From assembly GCA_038373885.1 (NCBI GenBank), contig JAWZYV010000091.1, forward strand, positions 1,116,001-1,180,000: 64,000 nucleotides of DNA, given 5' to 3'. Made by a program: the position numbers and the translations under genes. The DNA is from Cheiracanthium punctorium. Lineage: Eukaryota > Arthropoda > Arachnida > Araneae > Cheiracanthiidae. Under the pieces are notes generated by a model that saw only the letters and a program-made list of their open reading frames with translations, made no database searches and was not told the origin of the DNA. This document shows positions 34,733 to 47,143 of the stretch, piece by piece (position 1 is the first letter of the stretch; every line of letters begins with the position of its first letter).

Positions 34733-35019
34733 CAGCGGCTCCCAACCTTTTAACGTCACGCTCCACAACAAAGGCTAACTTACGGTGGTACCCCCACCCC
34801 ACCCCCATTTTCCCGCATACATTCGGTTTTTCGTTCTTCAACAATGAAGATTTAGTCGAATTTTCAATAAAATAATGTTATTAGTAAAGTTTGAATGAAC
34901 AAATTAAGCGAAAATAGATATATTTAAGTAGAAATCAGAATAAATAAGATGATTTTTAAAAACATGCATTACTACTTGTTCTTTGGTTTTTCTCGCGCCT
35001 CCTAGGGGGCGAGACGCTG
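34733..35019. mobile_element. hAT-like MITE, 287 bp
   Basis: Ends CAGCGGCTCCCAACC and GGGGGCGAGACGCTG, with a perfect 8-bp duplication atttaaat (34725-34732, 35020-35027). AT-rich, non-coding interior. Confidence 0.85.
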
Positions 35020-35269
35020 ATTTAAATGTTTTAGGAAAGGACACTCTATATTCACACTGAAACTTTCAAATGTATGATTTTTTGGATGTCACGACGTAAA
35101 GAAATTGAAAACAATAATTTATCGTCTTTGGAAAAATCACTAAAAATTAAAAATTTAAGATAGTGATAACCGATTTTATCTATTTTTTGAAAAACTTTGC
35201 AATGATAAAAAATTGCCGACCAGATACGAGCTCATATGTGTGAGATAATATACTTTTGTTTAATATATA

Positions 35270-36151
<882 letters not shown>

Positions 36152-36258
36152 ATGATTAAAAAAAAGTATTGAAAGATTAAAAACACCAGTATTCAGTGTC
36201 ACCGGAATTACCCATGGTTGCAAAGTTTCAGCTCGATTGGATGATAGGAAGTGAGTTA

Positions 36259-36410
36259 ACCCCTTGCCTGTGACGCCCGAACTCAGTTCGGGCAACGCAA
36301 ATGCGTCAATTTTGAAATGCCCGAACTGACTTTAGTGTTAATCAAATTGAAGAGAATTTTTTTTTCCATTTTTTTTCACGTTTTCCTCAAATATATTCTA
36401 CAGGCAAGGG
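36259..36410. mobile_element. Possible piggyBac-like MITE
   Basis: TTAACCCCTTGCCTGTGACG at 36256 with hairpin GCCCGAACTCAGTTCGGGC, matched by an inverted CAGGCAAGGG at 36401. The left TTAA is present but the right flank is CTTG, so this is only a candidate. Confidence 0.45.
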
Positions 36411-38584
36411 CTTGAAATTCATACACAAATTTTGAGCTGGAATAACATATACAGTGAATTAAAAACTCGGAAAAGTAAATTATGCATAAATTAATATTTT
36501 TGTTTTCAACTAAAAAATATTTATGATAAATGTAGTATAAATACGGAGGGTATTTTCTAGTTGCAGATGAAAATGATAAACATTAATAAGAAATGTAGGG
36601 CAGAAGTGTAGTGCATATACATTTTCAACATAAAGTGAAATTTATTTTTTAACTCTATAATATATATATATTTTTTAACTACAAAAAATAATGATTTTCT
36701 CTTCTTCTTTTCTAGTTTTTTTTTCTCATTCTACTTAAAATATAGCGTATAGACCATATATATATATATTATATTTTTTTAAAATTCATACCTAATTAAT
36801 CATTACTATTAGTCCTATACTTGTTGCTAGTTTTTGTATAAACGCAATAATTAGACTAAAAAAAAAGTTTGCTTTCACTATTTAACTGCTTTCAGTTTTG
36901 CAATTTCAAGCGGAAAATTTATGGATATATTTAAATATTTATAAATATGTTTTTTCAGGAATGCTAAAATTTTGGTTCATTTTATTCAAGTAAAAAGTTC
37001 TTCCAAACTTTGTCACACAACTCAGCGTCATGTTTCACTAAACTCAAAGTCATGTTTCTAATCAAGTTTCCCCTGTTTTGACCCTCAAAAGTCCCTATTA
37101 ACTAGCAAAATTTTCATGACTGAAACAAGACTCAAATACCAGTGGTCCACAAAACCTGATTCGGTATAATCAAGTAATAGCAATATGAAATTGCATTTGC
37201 AGAGAGAGATGCTTAGAGATAAGCTGATGTTTATTTAGTGTTAGTCATGAAAAGTGAAGCGTAGTACAAAAATTATTAAGTTTCACGAGGTAAAAGGTTT
37301 TTTAAGATGTATAAATATAAAATTATTTTATTTTATAATTATACATCTAATTATTTCATATTTATGCTCATTAAGATCTATAAATATAAAAAAAATTATT
37401 TTAAACATAAATTAACGTTTGTATTTGAAAAGTAATTTTCTTATAATTAGAGAATATAGAAGAAACCAGACATATTTGTTCTTGTTTAGACTTTATGAAT
37501 AAGTAATTTCTCAGAATTCCAAAACATAAATTCGAATCTTTAGAATGAAATTAATTCAAGCTAAAGTTCAAAAATGTTCAACTTCTGTACAAAATATCCC
37601 CTGTTATTATTAGCATATAGCAGTGAAATTTATTATACTAATTTAAAAATAGTATTTTATTATTCATAGACTACTATATTATTAAATACAAATAAGTAGT
37701 AAATTTAAAATAAAGTGATTAAGTAAAACATTAATTACTGTCTTTAAAAAAAGTGCGCATAGAACGCGCAAAGTAAAGGCGTAGGGTTAGTGATTTTTAT
37801 TTATTTGATTTTTTTTAAAGAAAGGGGCCCTTAAAATTGAGCTGCGCCTCAGAGCTAAATGCGCCACTGATAGTAACTTTTTTTTTTTTTTAAATCTCAC
37901 AAATGTTAAGGCGCTCGTGAGTTTAGTTTTGAGATAAACGTTGGGAAGAACAGGATTTACGAACACTTTCATAAAATGAAATTGACGTTTTTGCCGTTAC
38001 TTCCGAAATCTCCACATAAAGCTGCACGGCTGACTCTAGAGCGGACAACCCGGACCCCTGAATTTAGGGGCGGCATTTTGGTTGTGAGTACTTAAAAAAA
38101 TTATATGTTTAGATACACAGTTTTTTTCTTTAGCTGAAATTTCCCAGTTCGGGATGTGTGGGACAACATTCTGGTCGAATTAGTAAAATGGTACTGCTTT
38201 TATTAGAAAAAGGGGGGGGCATTGAAACTTTTTGTCCGAGGAAGGAAAATGGCTATAGTGGATCCTGGAAGCTGTCACTGCTCTAATACTAAATTTTGGA
38301 TAGCACTAGCCTGTGGTGGTAAAATATGCTTAACATTTTGCGCTCCATATTTTAAGTATGCTTTTTCAATATTAACCCACGGTGATTACATTTATCTTAA
38401 TGAACTTTAAATATATCTGATCAGTACGAATAATCTTTTGTGGAGTTATTTTTTCTGTTTAAAAAAATATGCGCTCCAAAAGTAGTAAAAACATATTCGT
38501 AGAAATTACAAAGCAAATCATGTTGCAAATACCTTTAATATTTCTCAAAATAGTTTTATTGGGCATCCACACAGCGAATTCAGC
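36411..38584. other. AT-rich non-coding stretch
   Basis: No gene. 37800-37870 includes GGGGCCCTT and an ATGCGCCACTG that may be the right end of a CAGTGGCGTA-type MITE without a visible partner. 38055-38075 has a short ACCCCTGAATTTAGGGGC hairpin. Confidence 0.45.
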
Positions 38585-38895
38585 GACGTTTCTATTGTTT
38601 GTTTGCCAGGAGAGGACAGCTCTCGTCACTGAACGTGTCGTTTAGAGCTACACACGTCCTTCTCGGACTTTCCCGCCACAATTTCGATCCTAATCAGAAG
38701 GTGGGGGACTTGAATATTGTCAGCCCTCGGAAACCGATATCGATCGCCGAGAGGACTTTCGGAACCACAGATTTAACGTGCACGTACACCGCACGTACAC
38801 GGTGGTCTTTAGTGGTATGTCGGGATCAAATTCGCAACTACCCGTTTAAAAGCTCAACACCTTTACCAGTGGACTATCACAGCTCCCACGTTCCT
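38585..38895 (-). mobile_element. tRNA-derived SINE (family A), complete copy
   Basis: On the minus strand the head reads GTCCACTGGTAAAGGTGTTG (A-box region) and GCGAATTTGATCCCG (B-box region), then the body GTGCACGTTAAATCTGTGG, GAAAGTCCTCTCGG, TTCTGATTAGGATC and CTAAACGACACGTTCAGTGA. The 112-aa plus-strand frame is antisense to it. Confidence 0.8.
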
Positions 38896-38949
38896 ATGGT
38901 TGAAATTATTATCCAAACCTCAGAAGTTTTCTCTTGATTTCTTATTTTT

Positions 38950-41215
38950 CATTAATTAATTATTTTTTCATGGAGGGGGGGGGGGTCCGCCCACCCAGTC
39001 ATTTTCTCTCACGCTTATAAAGTATGGATAATTAGATAGGTTTTGTTGAGGTTCAAAGATTTTTGAGGCGGCTTCAACCCCACTGACTCATGTAACTCTA
39101 TGCTTAGGAACCCGAATGTTTCTTCCGATATGCTGGATAGCTAGATGCAAACCATTGGCAAGGACTTCTCAAATGATTGCAAAAATGATGCCCTTATAAG
39201 GTACTTATTGACATTTTAGAAGCGAAAGAAGTCATAGGGAACTAATGTAGAACAGTAGAAATTCTTCAGCTAGGTATTTTCTTCCTTAAAAAGTGGCGCT
39301 AGTCTTCGCGTCACTTCGACTTGTGATTCTTTTCGACAAAGTAGCGAACAACAGAAAGCGAGAGAATTCCTGTTCGTGACGGGAAGACTCACACAGTTAT
39401 TTAGCCGGTACCAATATCTTCGCCGAGAGCTGACTTCGTTTAATAAGTTTTACAGAGGGCGCTACTATTCGACTCGCCGACAGATGCACTGTAAAAAAGT
39501 TGTCTTACCATGTCTGAAATTGGCCATGCACCATTGCTATGTTATATTGGTGGTTGTTGTGATATTTTAGAGCGAAAATTTTCCTTCTTAACAAAGTGGT
39601 ATGAATCCTCGTGATCAAAGCTTTTATTTTAACAAAATGATGATAAAACTTTTAATTATATATTAGTAGCGATTCGAAAATCTGGAATGATACTGGACTT
39701 AAGAGTTTCCGAAAACATGAGTCAAATTGATGTTTAATGAGATTGGACGTAGGAATGCAGCGTATCAATTCAATAAATTTTGCGAGGGGTCATGGGTTAA
39801 TCCAGAAATGTTTTTTCAGGAAAGTGTGTGTGTGTGTGGGGGGGGGGGGCGTGCATTGCTCGAATATCGCCTCAGAACTGCATAAAATATGTCATAGTTA
39901 TTAGTACGTCCATTTTAACTAGTGTATGTGTATTTCTCTGGGAGGCGGGGGGGCTCACGCTCCCTGCACCCTTCCAGTAGATCCGCCCTTGAGGGTATCG
40001 ATGCAACGGATACCAGTTTGGCCGGATACCAGACACCAAATATCCGGCTAAATTTCAATCGATATCCTGTTATCTGGTTCCAGTGTACTTTTTCTTCTTC
40101 AAATTTTATTGTCATTAGTTTTCTTACGTTATTCAGGCATTACTTTTTTAAAATTTCTCTTTCAAATCATTTACTTCAAAAATCAGAAATCTTTTCGGGA
40201 TTGTTTTCATGAAACTATTGCCTGTTCTTCTGAAATGAAGGATTATGCAGATAACACTGTCACTGATGAATCAGTTCTTATTCAAGAGTTCGATGATAAC
40301 TGTCTTTCAAAATAACTTATTGTAAAAAAATGAATTCAACGGTTGGAAAACCACAATGCAACTTTGATATTTCCTTACTTTATCAAAATTAGCCCCCCCC
40401 CCCAAAAAAAAAAAAACCTCTTTCTTCCCCAGCCAGCAGTATATAGTACTGAGAATAGAAAGTCTGAGTATTTTCAGAAACATAATTTATGTGGGGCGGG
40501 CGATGCAACTAAATTTTACCAAAGAATTCAGCAGAATTACTGTTTTTAACAAGAACACCCAACAAAAAAACATGGGCTTAAATTAACTAAAAGCACTGTA
40601 AAATAACAAACATAAAAACGGGTACACATCAAGACAATCGTTTCTGGCAGTGCAAAAAGTTGATCCTTCTTCAATTGCAAAAATATTCCACTATTATAAT
40701 TTACTGATCTTAAGAAAAAGGCTAGAAGTGCTTAATTTTTTTTTAGTTGTCTTTACATGAGAAAAATATATTTTCATAAGTTTTAAACACTAAATATATT
40801 TTGCTAAAACTTTTTTTCTACATTTTTTATTTATGTAGTTTTTGGAATTTAGTCATTTATTATGCATGCTTATGTTTTTTTTTTTCTTCAGTATATAATT
40901 TAAGGCCGGATAGATTTGTAAAATACGGGTACTGCCATTCATCCGACATATTGGCCGGATGCAGTATGCTTTCCAGATATTCGTTGCATATCTACTTGAG
41001 AGGAGAAACTAAGTAACATGGATTCTGGAAATTGTAAAACATGCATATTGTGCTGATCTGTGGCAATTTTTTTCTATCCCCCAAGGGTTTTTGGAGAGGA
41101 GGGGGGTTGAGGATTCCTTGAGCGCTTTTAATACCTTTCCTACGCCATTTTTACTATATGCGATACAGCGGTTTTTTTTCTTTCGCTGATGGGAAAAATT
41201 TATCCTACTTTTCCA
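38950..41215. other. Non-coding stretch with scattered fragments
   Basis: No convincing gene. 39290-39570 is GC-richer with a 64-aa frame and CCGGTACCAATATCTTCGCC; origin unknown. 39820-39990 ends with CCAGTAGATCCGCCCTTGAG, a sequence whose inverse (AAGGGCGGAT) recurs at 59949, suggesting a shared MITE end. G/C homopolymers at 38974, 39839, 40392. Confidence 0.4.
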
Positions 41216-41221
41216 ACATAG

Positions 41222-41470
41222 CACATTGGGCTCCCGTGCTCCAGGTCCGGATGTTCGATTCCTGGGCTGGGCAAGGTTGACTCAGCCTTTCATCCATTGA
41301 GTGGGTCTATTAAAGGAGGACCAAGCTTGCTTATGGACTAAACACTGGGAGCTCCGCGTCAGGGTGACCACCTGGCCGGGGCACGCACCTGAGAGCCCAC
41401 GGTCGCGAAGGCGTGGAGGGGCAGCACGAATCTCGGCCCCATGAAGGCTGTTGCACCAATGTTAAGTTAG
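41222..41470 (+). mobile_element. tRNA-derived SINE (family D)
   Basis: Head GGGCTCCCGTGCTCCAGGTC with B-box-like GATGTTCGATTCCTGGG, then AAGGTTGACTCAGCCTTTCA and CCATTGAGTGGGTCTATTAA, a central block that resembles a SINE domain found in many invertebrates. Ends near GTTAAGTTAGCTTAG. Single copy here. Confidence 0.65.
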
Positions 41471-41649
41471 CTTAGCTTTCCAACAAACTAATGCTTGAAA
41501 CATTCATTATCAGGTTCGTGGTAGACTAGTGGATAACCTTTTACAGGCCGAACTGAGATACAGGCATATTTCAAATTTCAAATTAGTTTTCTGCCTATTT
41601 TGTCCTCTAATGCGTTAGTTAAAGGATATTAGTCATTTAAATGGAGGGT

Positions 41650-41886
41650 TGTTGTGTTGTGTGTGTTAAGGTAAACCTGCACGCGGGGTATCTGCCTAGG
41701 ATGGGGGGTGCCTTGGTAGGAGGACTTTCTAAGGGGTTCTAACGCGTATTCACGTTACATCTGGAGAAAACCTACCAAAACTCCAGACCGTTAGATCGAC
41801 AGCCGCGCGATGGGACCCGAACCCGGGACCTTCACATCTCGGCCGTCTACCATTTTCAGTGGCATAACCACTGTGCCATGGTGAGG
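41650..41886 (-). mobile_element. SINE family B, best-preserved copy
   Basis: The minus strand begins CCTCACCATGGCACAGTGGT, a good A-box context, and has GAAGGTCCCGGGTTCGGGTC, an excellent B box. The body has CTGTCGATCTAACGGTCTGG and AACGTGAATACGCGTTAGAA, and the copy ends near a (CA)n-like CACACAACACAACAA tail. Pol III promoter boxes appear intact. Confidence 0.85.
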
Positions 41887-41918
41887 CATTTAAATGGAGG
41901 GGGGGGGGTGTTGTATAC

Positions 41919-42315
41919 ACTTTTCACTGTGTTCCCAATTGGGAACATCGGTCATTTCTGACTATACTTTTGCATGGTTTTCAAAACCGGAATATACTGA
42001 TGGTAGTTTAAATAATAAGTGAAATATTAAGAATTAAAAAAAGATTTATTTTTAAATTTAAGTAAAGATATGAACTAAATTTGAAGGGGGAGGGTGTATC
42101 AAGATAGCTCTGTAAAATTTTTTGAAAATGGCTGTTTTTTTTTTAATTTTTAGTCCAGTTTCCCACTAATGATAGAAATGGAACATCTATTTAAAAAAAT
42201 CTAGTCATCTTTTAACTTTATATGTTAATTTTTTTACGTCAATATTGATAAAATTTCATTTTTGAATAAATTTTTAATTTATTATTCCCAATCGGGAACA
42301 CTGGCCTGTGAAAGG
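41919..42315. mobile_element. Possible piggyBac-like MITE
   Basis: GTGTTCCCAATTGGGAACAT on the left and ATTCCCAATCGGGAACACTG on the right are inverted, each with a hairpin like that in the MITE at 3441-3943 (GTTCCC...GGGAAC). The right side runs CTGTGAAAGG then TTAA (42316). The left edge has no TTAA. The right TTAA also fits the D arm of the adjoining SINE, so the boundary is ambiguous. Confidence 0.45.
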
Positions 42316-42600
42316 TTAAGACGTTGGACTCGTAACCGGAAGGCTGCGGGCTCGATTCCCACGTACCTTTAAAGGCTGCGATGTACGTGCCCATGAAATC
42401 CTTGGTTCCGAAAGTCCTCTCGGAGGTCGCAAGCAATTTCCGAGGGTTGCCAATATCCAGAAATTCCCCCACCTTCTGATGAGGATCCAAATTGTGGTGG
42501 GAAACTCCGGGATGGACATGTGTAGCTCTAAACGACATATTCAACGACATCTTTAAAGCGAACTCTAATAACTTGGCGTAACAGCCAAACAGCCTACTCA
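42298..42600 (+). mobile_element. tRNA-derived SINE (family A), complete copy
   Basis: Head GGTTAAGACGTTGGACTCGT then AACCGGAAGGCTGCGGGC and CTCGATTCCCAC, closely tRNA-like from the D arm to the T arm with a B box. Body TCCGAAAGTCCTCTCGGAGG and TTCTGATGAGGATCCAAATT as in the other copies. Frames on the minus strand are antisense by-products. Confidence 0.85.
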
Positions 42601-43672
42601 AAAGTTTATTCATAAAATCCTTGTGTTATTTAAAAAGTGAAAGAAATAATCAGAGGAAAAATATCTCTGAACTTCATCTGGTTGCATACTAAAACGCAGT
42701 TGCTTTAAAAAAGTATCATTATAAATGCGATACATAAGTGCCGGCACACGTGATAGTTAATTTTAACAGCTCTGCATAGAAAGTTCAACTGTAAAGTGAA
42801 GCAATAATGATTTTGACTGTAACATTTTGCTGGAGGACTGCAGTTTTTAGATTCCTATGGTTCGTTGCGAAAATACTTAAAATAACGATCACGTATTACT
42901 ACCTTTAGTTAGGTGACTTCCAGCAAATACGACACTAATAGCTTCAAACTAAAGTGTATATTATCCAGTAATAAATTGTTGAGTTCATCGGGATGTTTAA
43001 AGTCAGATACAAAAATAGTATACAAAATCCGTCTACAGAGTAACGGATATGGAATTAAGAGTGTATGTCGAAGAAAAAAAACTCTGTTTTTAGTCTTGGT
43101 ACACAAATTGAAATAAACTAATAGCACCATGGTCTCCAAAAGTTCCAGATGGTTCTTCATAAGCTGCTTTACACACTGCAATAAGCGAAAAAGCTGTGGC
43201 TTTCGTGAAATTTTCGGAACAAACTCTTAAACATGGATCTGAGCTACAAGATTTTTCGAAGAGTGACACGCTTTGCGAAAATTTCCGATTTTTAAGAATT
43301 TTTTCTAAAAGTTTTGAAACTGATACAGATTTATCGTTTATTTCAGTATATAATATAGGTTGTATAGAGACAGTTTCAAAATTTTGAAGGGCCTGGCATA
43401 ATTAGTTTATCTGTACTTATGTACCAAAATCACATGGTTTTTTCGAACAACACCGTTAATCATTATGAAATTAAAAAAAAAAAAAAGGAAATTAAACCAA
43501 AACTAAGAAAAAACAAATGACATGATTTTTTTGGAATTCAGATTCTCAGTTTTGGGTTATTTCATTCAAGTTGAAAGATCGCAAGCGAAGCACAGTGAGC
43601 TAAAATTCAGTGGGATTCTTAAACTAAAGTAACTAAAGAAGCTGTAGTTTTAAGTTCTTAAAAAAGTTGTGT

Positions 43673-43903
43673 TGTGGGATTAAGGCCAATTATCTGCACG
43701 AGGGATCTAGGTCTATGGGTGGGGTGCCCTCCGTGGGGTCTTTTTACGGGGTCCTAATCCGTATTTACGCGAAGTTTCGGAGAAAACCACGGAAAACTCC
43801 GAAAGGTTAGGTCGACGGACGCGCGATGGGACCCGAACCCGGGACTTCACACTTCGCCCGTCTACCATTTCCACTGACATAACCACTGTGCCATGGTGAG
43901 GCC
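43673..43903 (-). mobile_element. SINE family B, copy 5
   Basis: Minus strand: GCCTCACCATGGCACAGTGG (A box), GTCCCGGGTTCGGGTCCCAT (B box), body with TTTCGGAGTTTTCCGTGGTT and a diverged 3' half. Body substitutions (AAGGTTAGGTCGACGG) mark it as a variant of the 41650 copy. The 85-aa frame at 43713-43970 is this SINE. Confidence 0.8.
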
Positions 43904-44479
43904 TTCTTAAAAAGATAAGCATGAAAATTTTTTTACCTATAATATCCAGTGGGACAGGGATAGGCGACAAATTCCAATCGTTCGTTTATCTGAAATATCA
44001 CGCTCATACTTTATTTGTCATAAACAGAGTTCTTAAATGAACTATATTTGTTTTCTGTATCAGTTAACAGTTAAATAGAATATATGTGCATTCTAAAATT
44101 CACAAAGTTGATTAATTAACACTGTTTTTTTAATGAATCAGTCTTAAATGTTTTATGTGTCTGTCACTTTCGAGGACGTTTCCTATAATATCCGGGGCCT
44201 TGGTATATTAGTTTTATATCTATTTTGCGGTAGTTTATAAGTAGTTTTTAATAGTTTATTAGTATATTATTTAGATAACATACCAATGTATTGGTATATT
44301 AGTTTTTTCAGAGACATTTGCATGTATAATGTGTAATTTATGGAAAAACAAAGGAGGATACCGATACCATTAAGTCTTTTGAAGGCTTTATTTGGAAGAT
44401 AATAATCCTTAGTATGTTTGTTTACTGAGGTTACTATAGTTGGAGGCGGTTGCGATGCAGAAAGTTTTTTGGAACTAAC
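43904..44479. other. AT-rich non-coding stretch
   Basis: No gene. TTGGTATATTAGTTTT is repeated at 44212 and 44291. Confidence 0.45.
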
Positions 44480-45097
44480 CCTACTATATAGTTACGCTGA
44501 CCCCTGACCTCAATCTGTAACTATTCCGGGTAACCACTTCAATATAAATCTTTTACCGCTATTACACCGAGAAGATTAAAAAGTTCTAAAGGATTAAAAA
44601 GAAAAAAAAGCATACCAGCATCTACACCGTTTATACGACCCGCTTAAAATTGTTCATAATTATGTATGAAAAAAAAAAAAAAAAAAACTGTCTGTGCTAC
44701 TTTCAAAATCTGATAATTCACCGGTTCCCTAATTTTTAAGTGATTTTTTGCTATTTTCAGCTTCGATTTATTTCTGAGAGTTAAAAAAAGTGAATGATTT
44801 GCGTGACAAAATGAGCTGTTGCAATCAATATGACGTCATATTAATCACGTTCATCAGCCTTTTTTTTTTTCACAAATAAATTGTCTGCGTGGATATAAGA
44901 AAGGGTTTCGAGTACCAAAAGTTTCCGCGCGTTTTCAAAAGAGCATGAAATTCGATTTGTGTATAAAATAAAAATTTATATGAAGTTATTTATTTTAGAT
45001 AGACGAAGATTAAATACACTGAGTGTAGACATGCTTTCGTCAAATGTTTTTTCTAGCTCCCGTTGTAATTGCCTCTATAACGGGATTTGACTTCTAG
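44480..45097 (+). mobile_element. Helitron-like non-autonomous element, copy 3
   Basis: The copy with the clearest ends: CTACTATATAGTTACGCTGA at the 5' side; at the 3' side hairpin arms CCCGTTGTA and TATAACGGG, a nine-base spacer and CTAG followed by T (45094-45098). This matches the Helitron 3' hairpin plus CTRR rule and an A/T target. Aligned end to end, inverted, with 7617-8269 and 10695-11381. Confidence 0.65.
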
Positions 45098-46813
45098 TTT
45101 TAAAGAAACAACTTATTTGAAGTAAATAAAATATACAATAAAACAATATTATTTGATTTGGGAGGGTCAGATGGCATATTTGGCCTAAACAAAATGGTCA
45201 ATAAAGCAAAGCAATAAAGCTTCGGCGATGTTTTCAGGGAAAGATAGGCGAAGTTTTTCAGCCCCTCCCATGGATACATCACTGATGGATTCTGGATTCT
45301 ATATTTTGAGGGAAAAAGAAAACCTCAAATATACTTGAAAGGCACAGGGGATAAAAATGAACCAGATTAATCTGGAGACTTAAAAGTGCAACAAATGAAG
45401 GAAAACAAAAGTAATATTAATGAGATTAAATCTATCTTATAACCGAGCTTCTTAAGTTTTGGGGGCAATTTGAAATAGTAACTTTGAAGCTAATATGAAG
45501 ATATCTTATTGAATTATTTAATCATTCTAAGAGTTCTTCAGTCTTATTGAATTGCTTTTCTTGTGTGAAATTTTAAGAGAAGAGAGCAGATTTCCAGTCC
45601 GAAGTCATTTTCAACACGAACACTTCATTCGTGAAAAAAGTGACATAATTCATTGAATTAAAAACTAAAAATTGATCTTACAAGTATTAATGGGATAAAA
45701 GCCCATTTTATTTGTAATATTTAAATGAAGCATTTTTAACCGATGTTTTTTAATTGAAAGAAAATGGAAACGACAGCAACAATATAAGAAAAATAGATTG
45801 TGAAAATCCTCTTAATAAACAAGTAAAACTATTTTTGAAAGATCCCGTGTTGAAATCTAATTGTCCAAATGCGCATATCCTTTAAATAATTGCATGTTTT
45901 TACATTATTATTATTATTATTATTGGATCGGAAGTTTGCTCAGCAGAATATTAAGTTTGGTTTATACCCTTGGAGAAGGAAAATATGTACAAAAGAATTT
46001 CATTTTCAATGATAAGAATGTTTGGGTTGCTAAATTTAGGACAATAACGCACTTGAAAGGATAAATATAAATGAAAGTAATATTTCATACTTTGCACGTT
46101 TTTTGTAAATTGAAACTCTTCAGTTATTTCAAATGTTTTGTCTTCACTTGAGTCTACTTGCTCAAGTATCTGAAGGAATTAAATGTCCAGAAGATGCGCA
46201 ATGTTTTTAGAAAATTTTAAATAATAAATGAGAAATGAAAAAGAAGTTATAAATGAGATCAGATTTATTTATATACATTTCACATTTTTAAGGTTCCTTG
46301 GAACATCGATAATTAGGCATAATTCTTTCTCATTGAATTTTTGAATTATATTCGTTAATTAATTTATTAGTGATTATCTCATCACTGTTGCTGAAATGTA
46401 CTACAACCAAATTTAAACCAGCAAAAAAAGTAACTTTTATACATATCGGTTTTTGTATGAATGATGTAAAAATACAGGAAAGGACGATAACATACAATAA
46501 TTAAGAATTGAAAATTGATGGCACAAATAGCTCTTCTTATGTTTACTCATATTCATATACGCCTTTGCTCAAGTTTGATATTTTTACCAAACGTAGCTGA
46601 ATGTATAACAAAGGCAACTTTTTTAAGGAAAGGGCCTATTCGGAAACTGTCTGCTATGGTAATTACTTTGTACTTTTTTGTGAGTAAAAGTTCCATGGCA
46701 ACGCTTCAATTTTTTTCTTTGGATTTTGGCTGCAACATGTCATAGCAAATGAATGTATTATAAAATTTGACATAGATAAATAGTAGTAAGAAATCAAAAT
46801 ATTTTGTGCGCGC

Positions 46814-46848
<35 letters not shown>

Positions 46849-47143
46849 ATAAAATAAAAAATTTAAGTCTACTGAGCTATCGAACAGGCCTGTAGGAAGT
46901 TTATGGTTCACATGACCCTCTGAAATAATAATCTTTTTAACACGAATCTTCGATAATGCTATTTCTATACAGATTGTTAAAAATTACTTTTATTTAAATT
47001 TTTAATTGTTTTGGATAGAACGATCGAGGTCTTCTTTCTAAGCGATGTAAAAAATAAATAAATAAATAAATAAAAAATAAAAAAATAAAAAATAAAATAG
47101 AGAAAAACTCTTTAATGGCTAAATTTATAGTTTTTGATCGGGG
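45098..47143. other. AT-rich non-coding stretch with simple repeats
   Basis: No gene. (ATT)n at 45905-45924; (TG)n then (AG)n at 46815-46848; (AAAT)n-like tract at 47050-47098. Confidence 0.6.

Noticed and set aside
42310..42365. Functional tRNA gene
   Set aside because: tRNA-like from D arm to T arm, but it continues into a SINE body, lacks a proper acceptor stem and has sister copies.
41650..43903. Prokaryotic-style operons, terminators or ribosome binding sites
   Set aside because: SINEs, MITEs and microsatellites show the DNA is eukaryotic; hairpins here belong to transposon ends.
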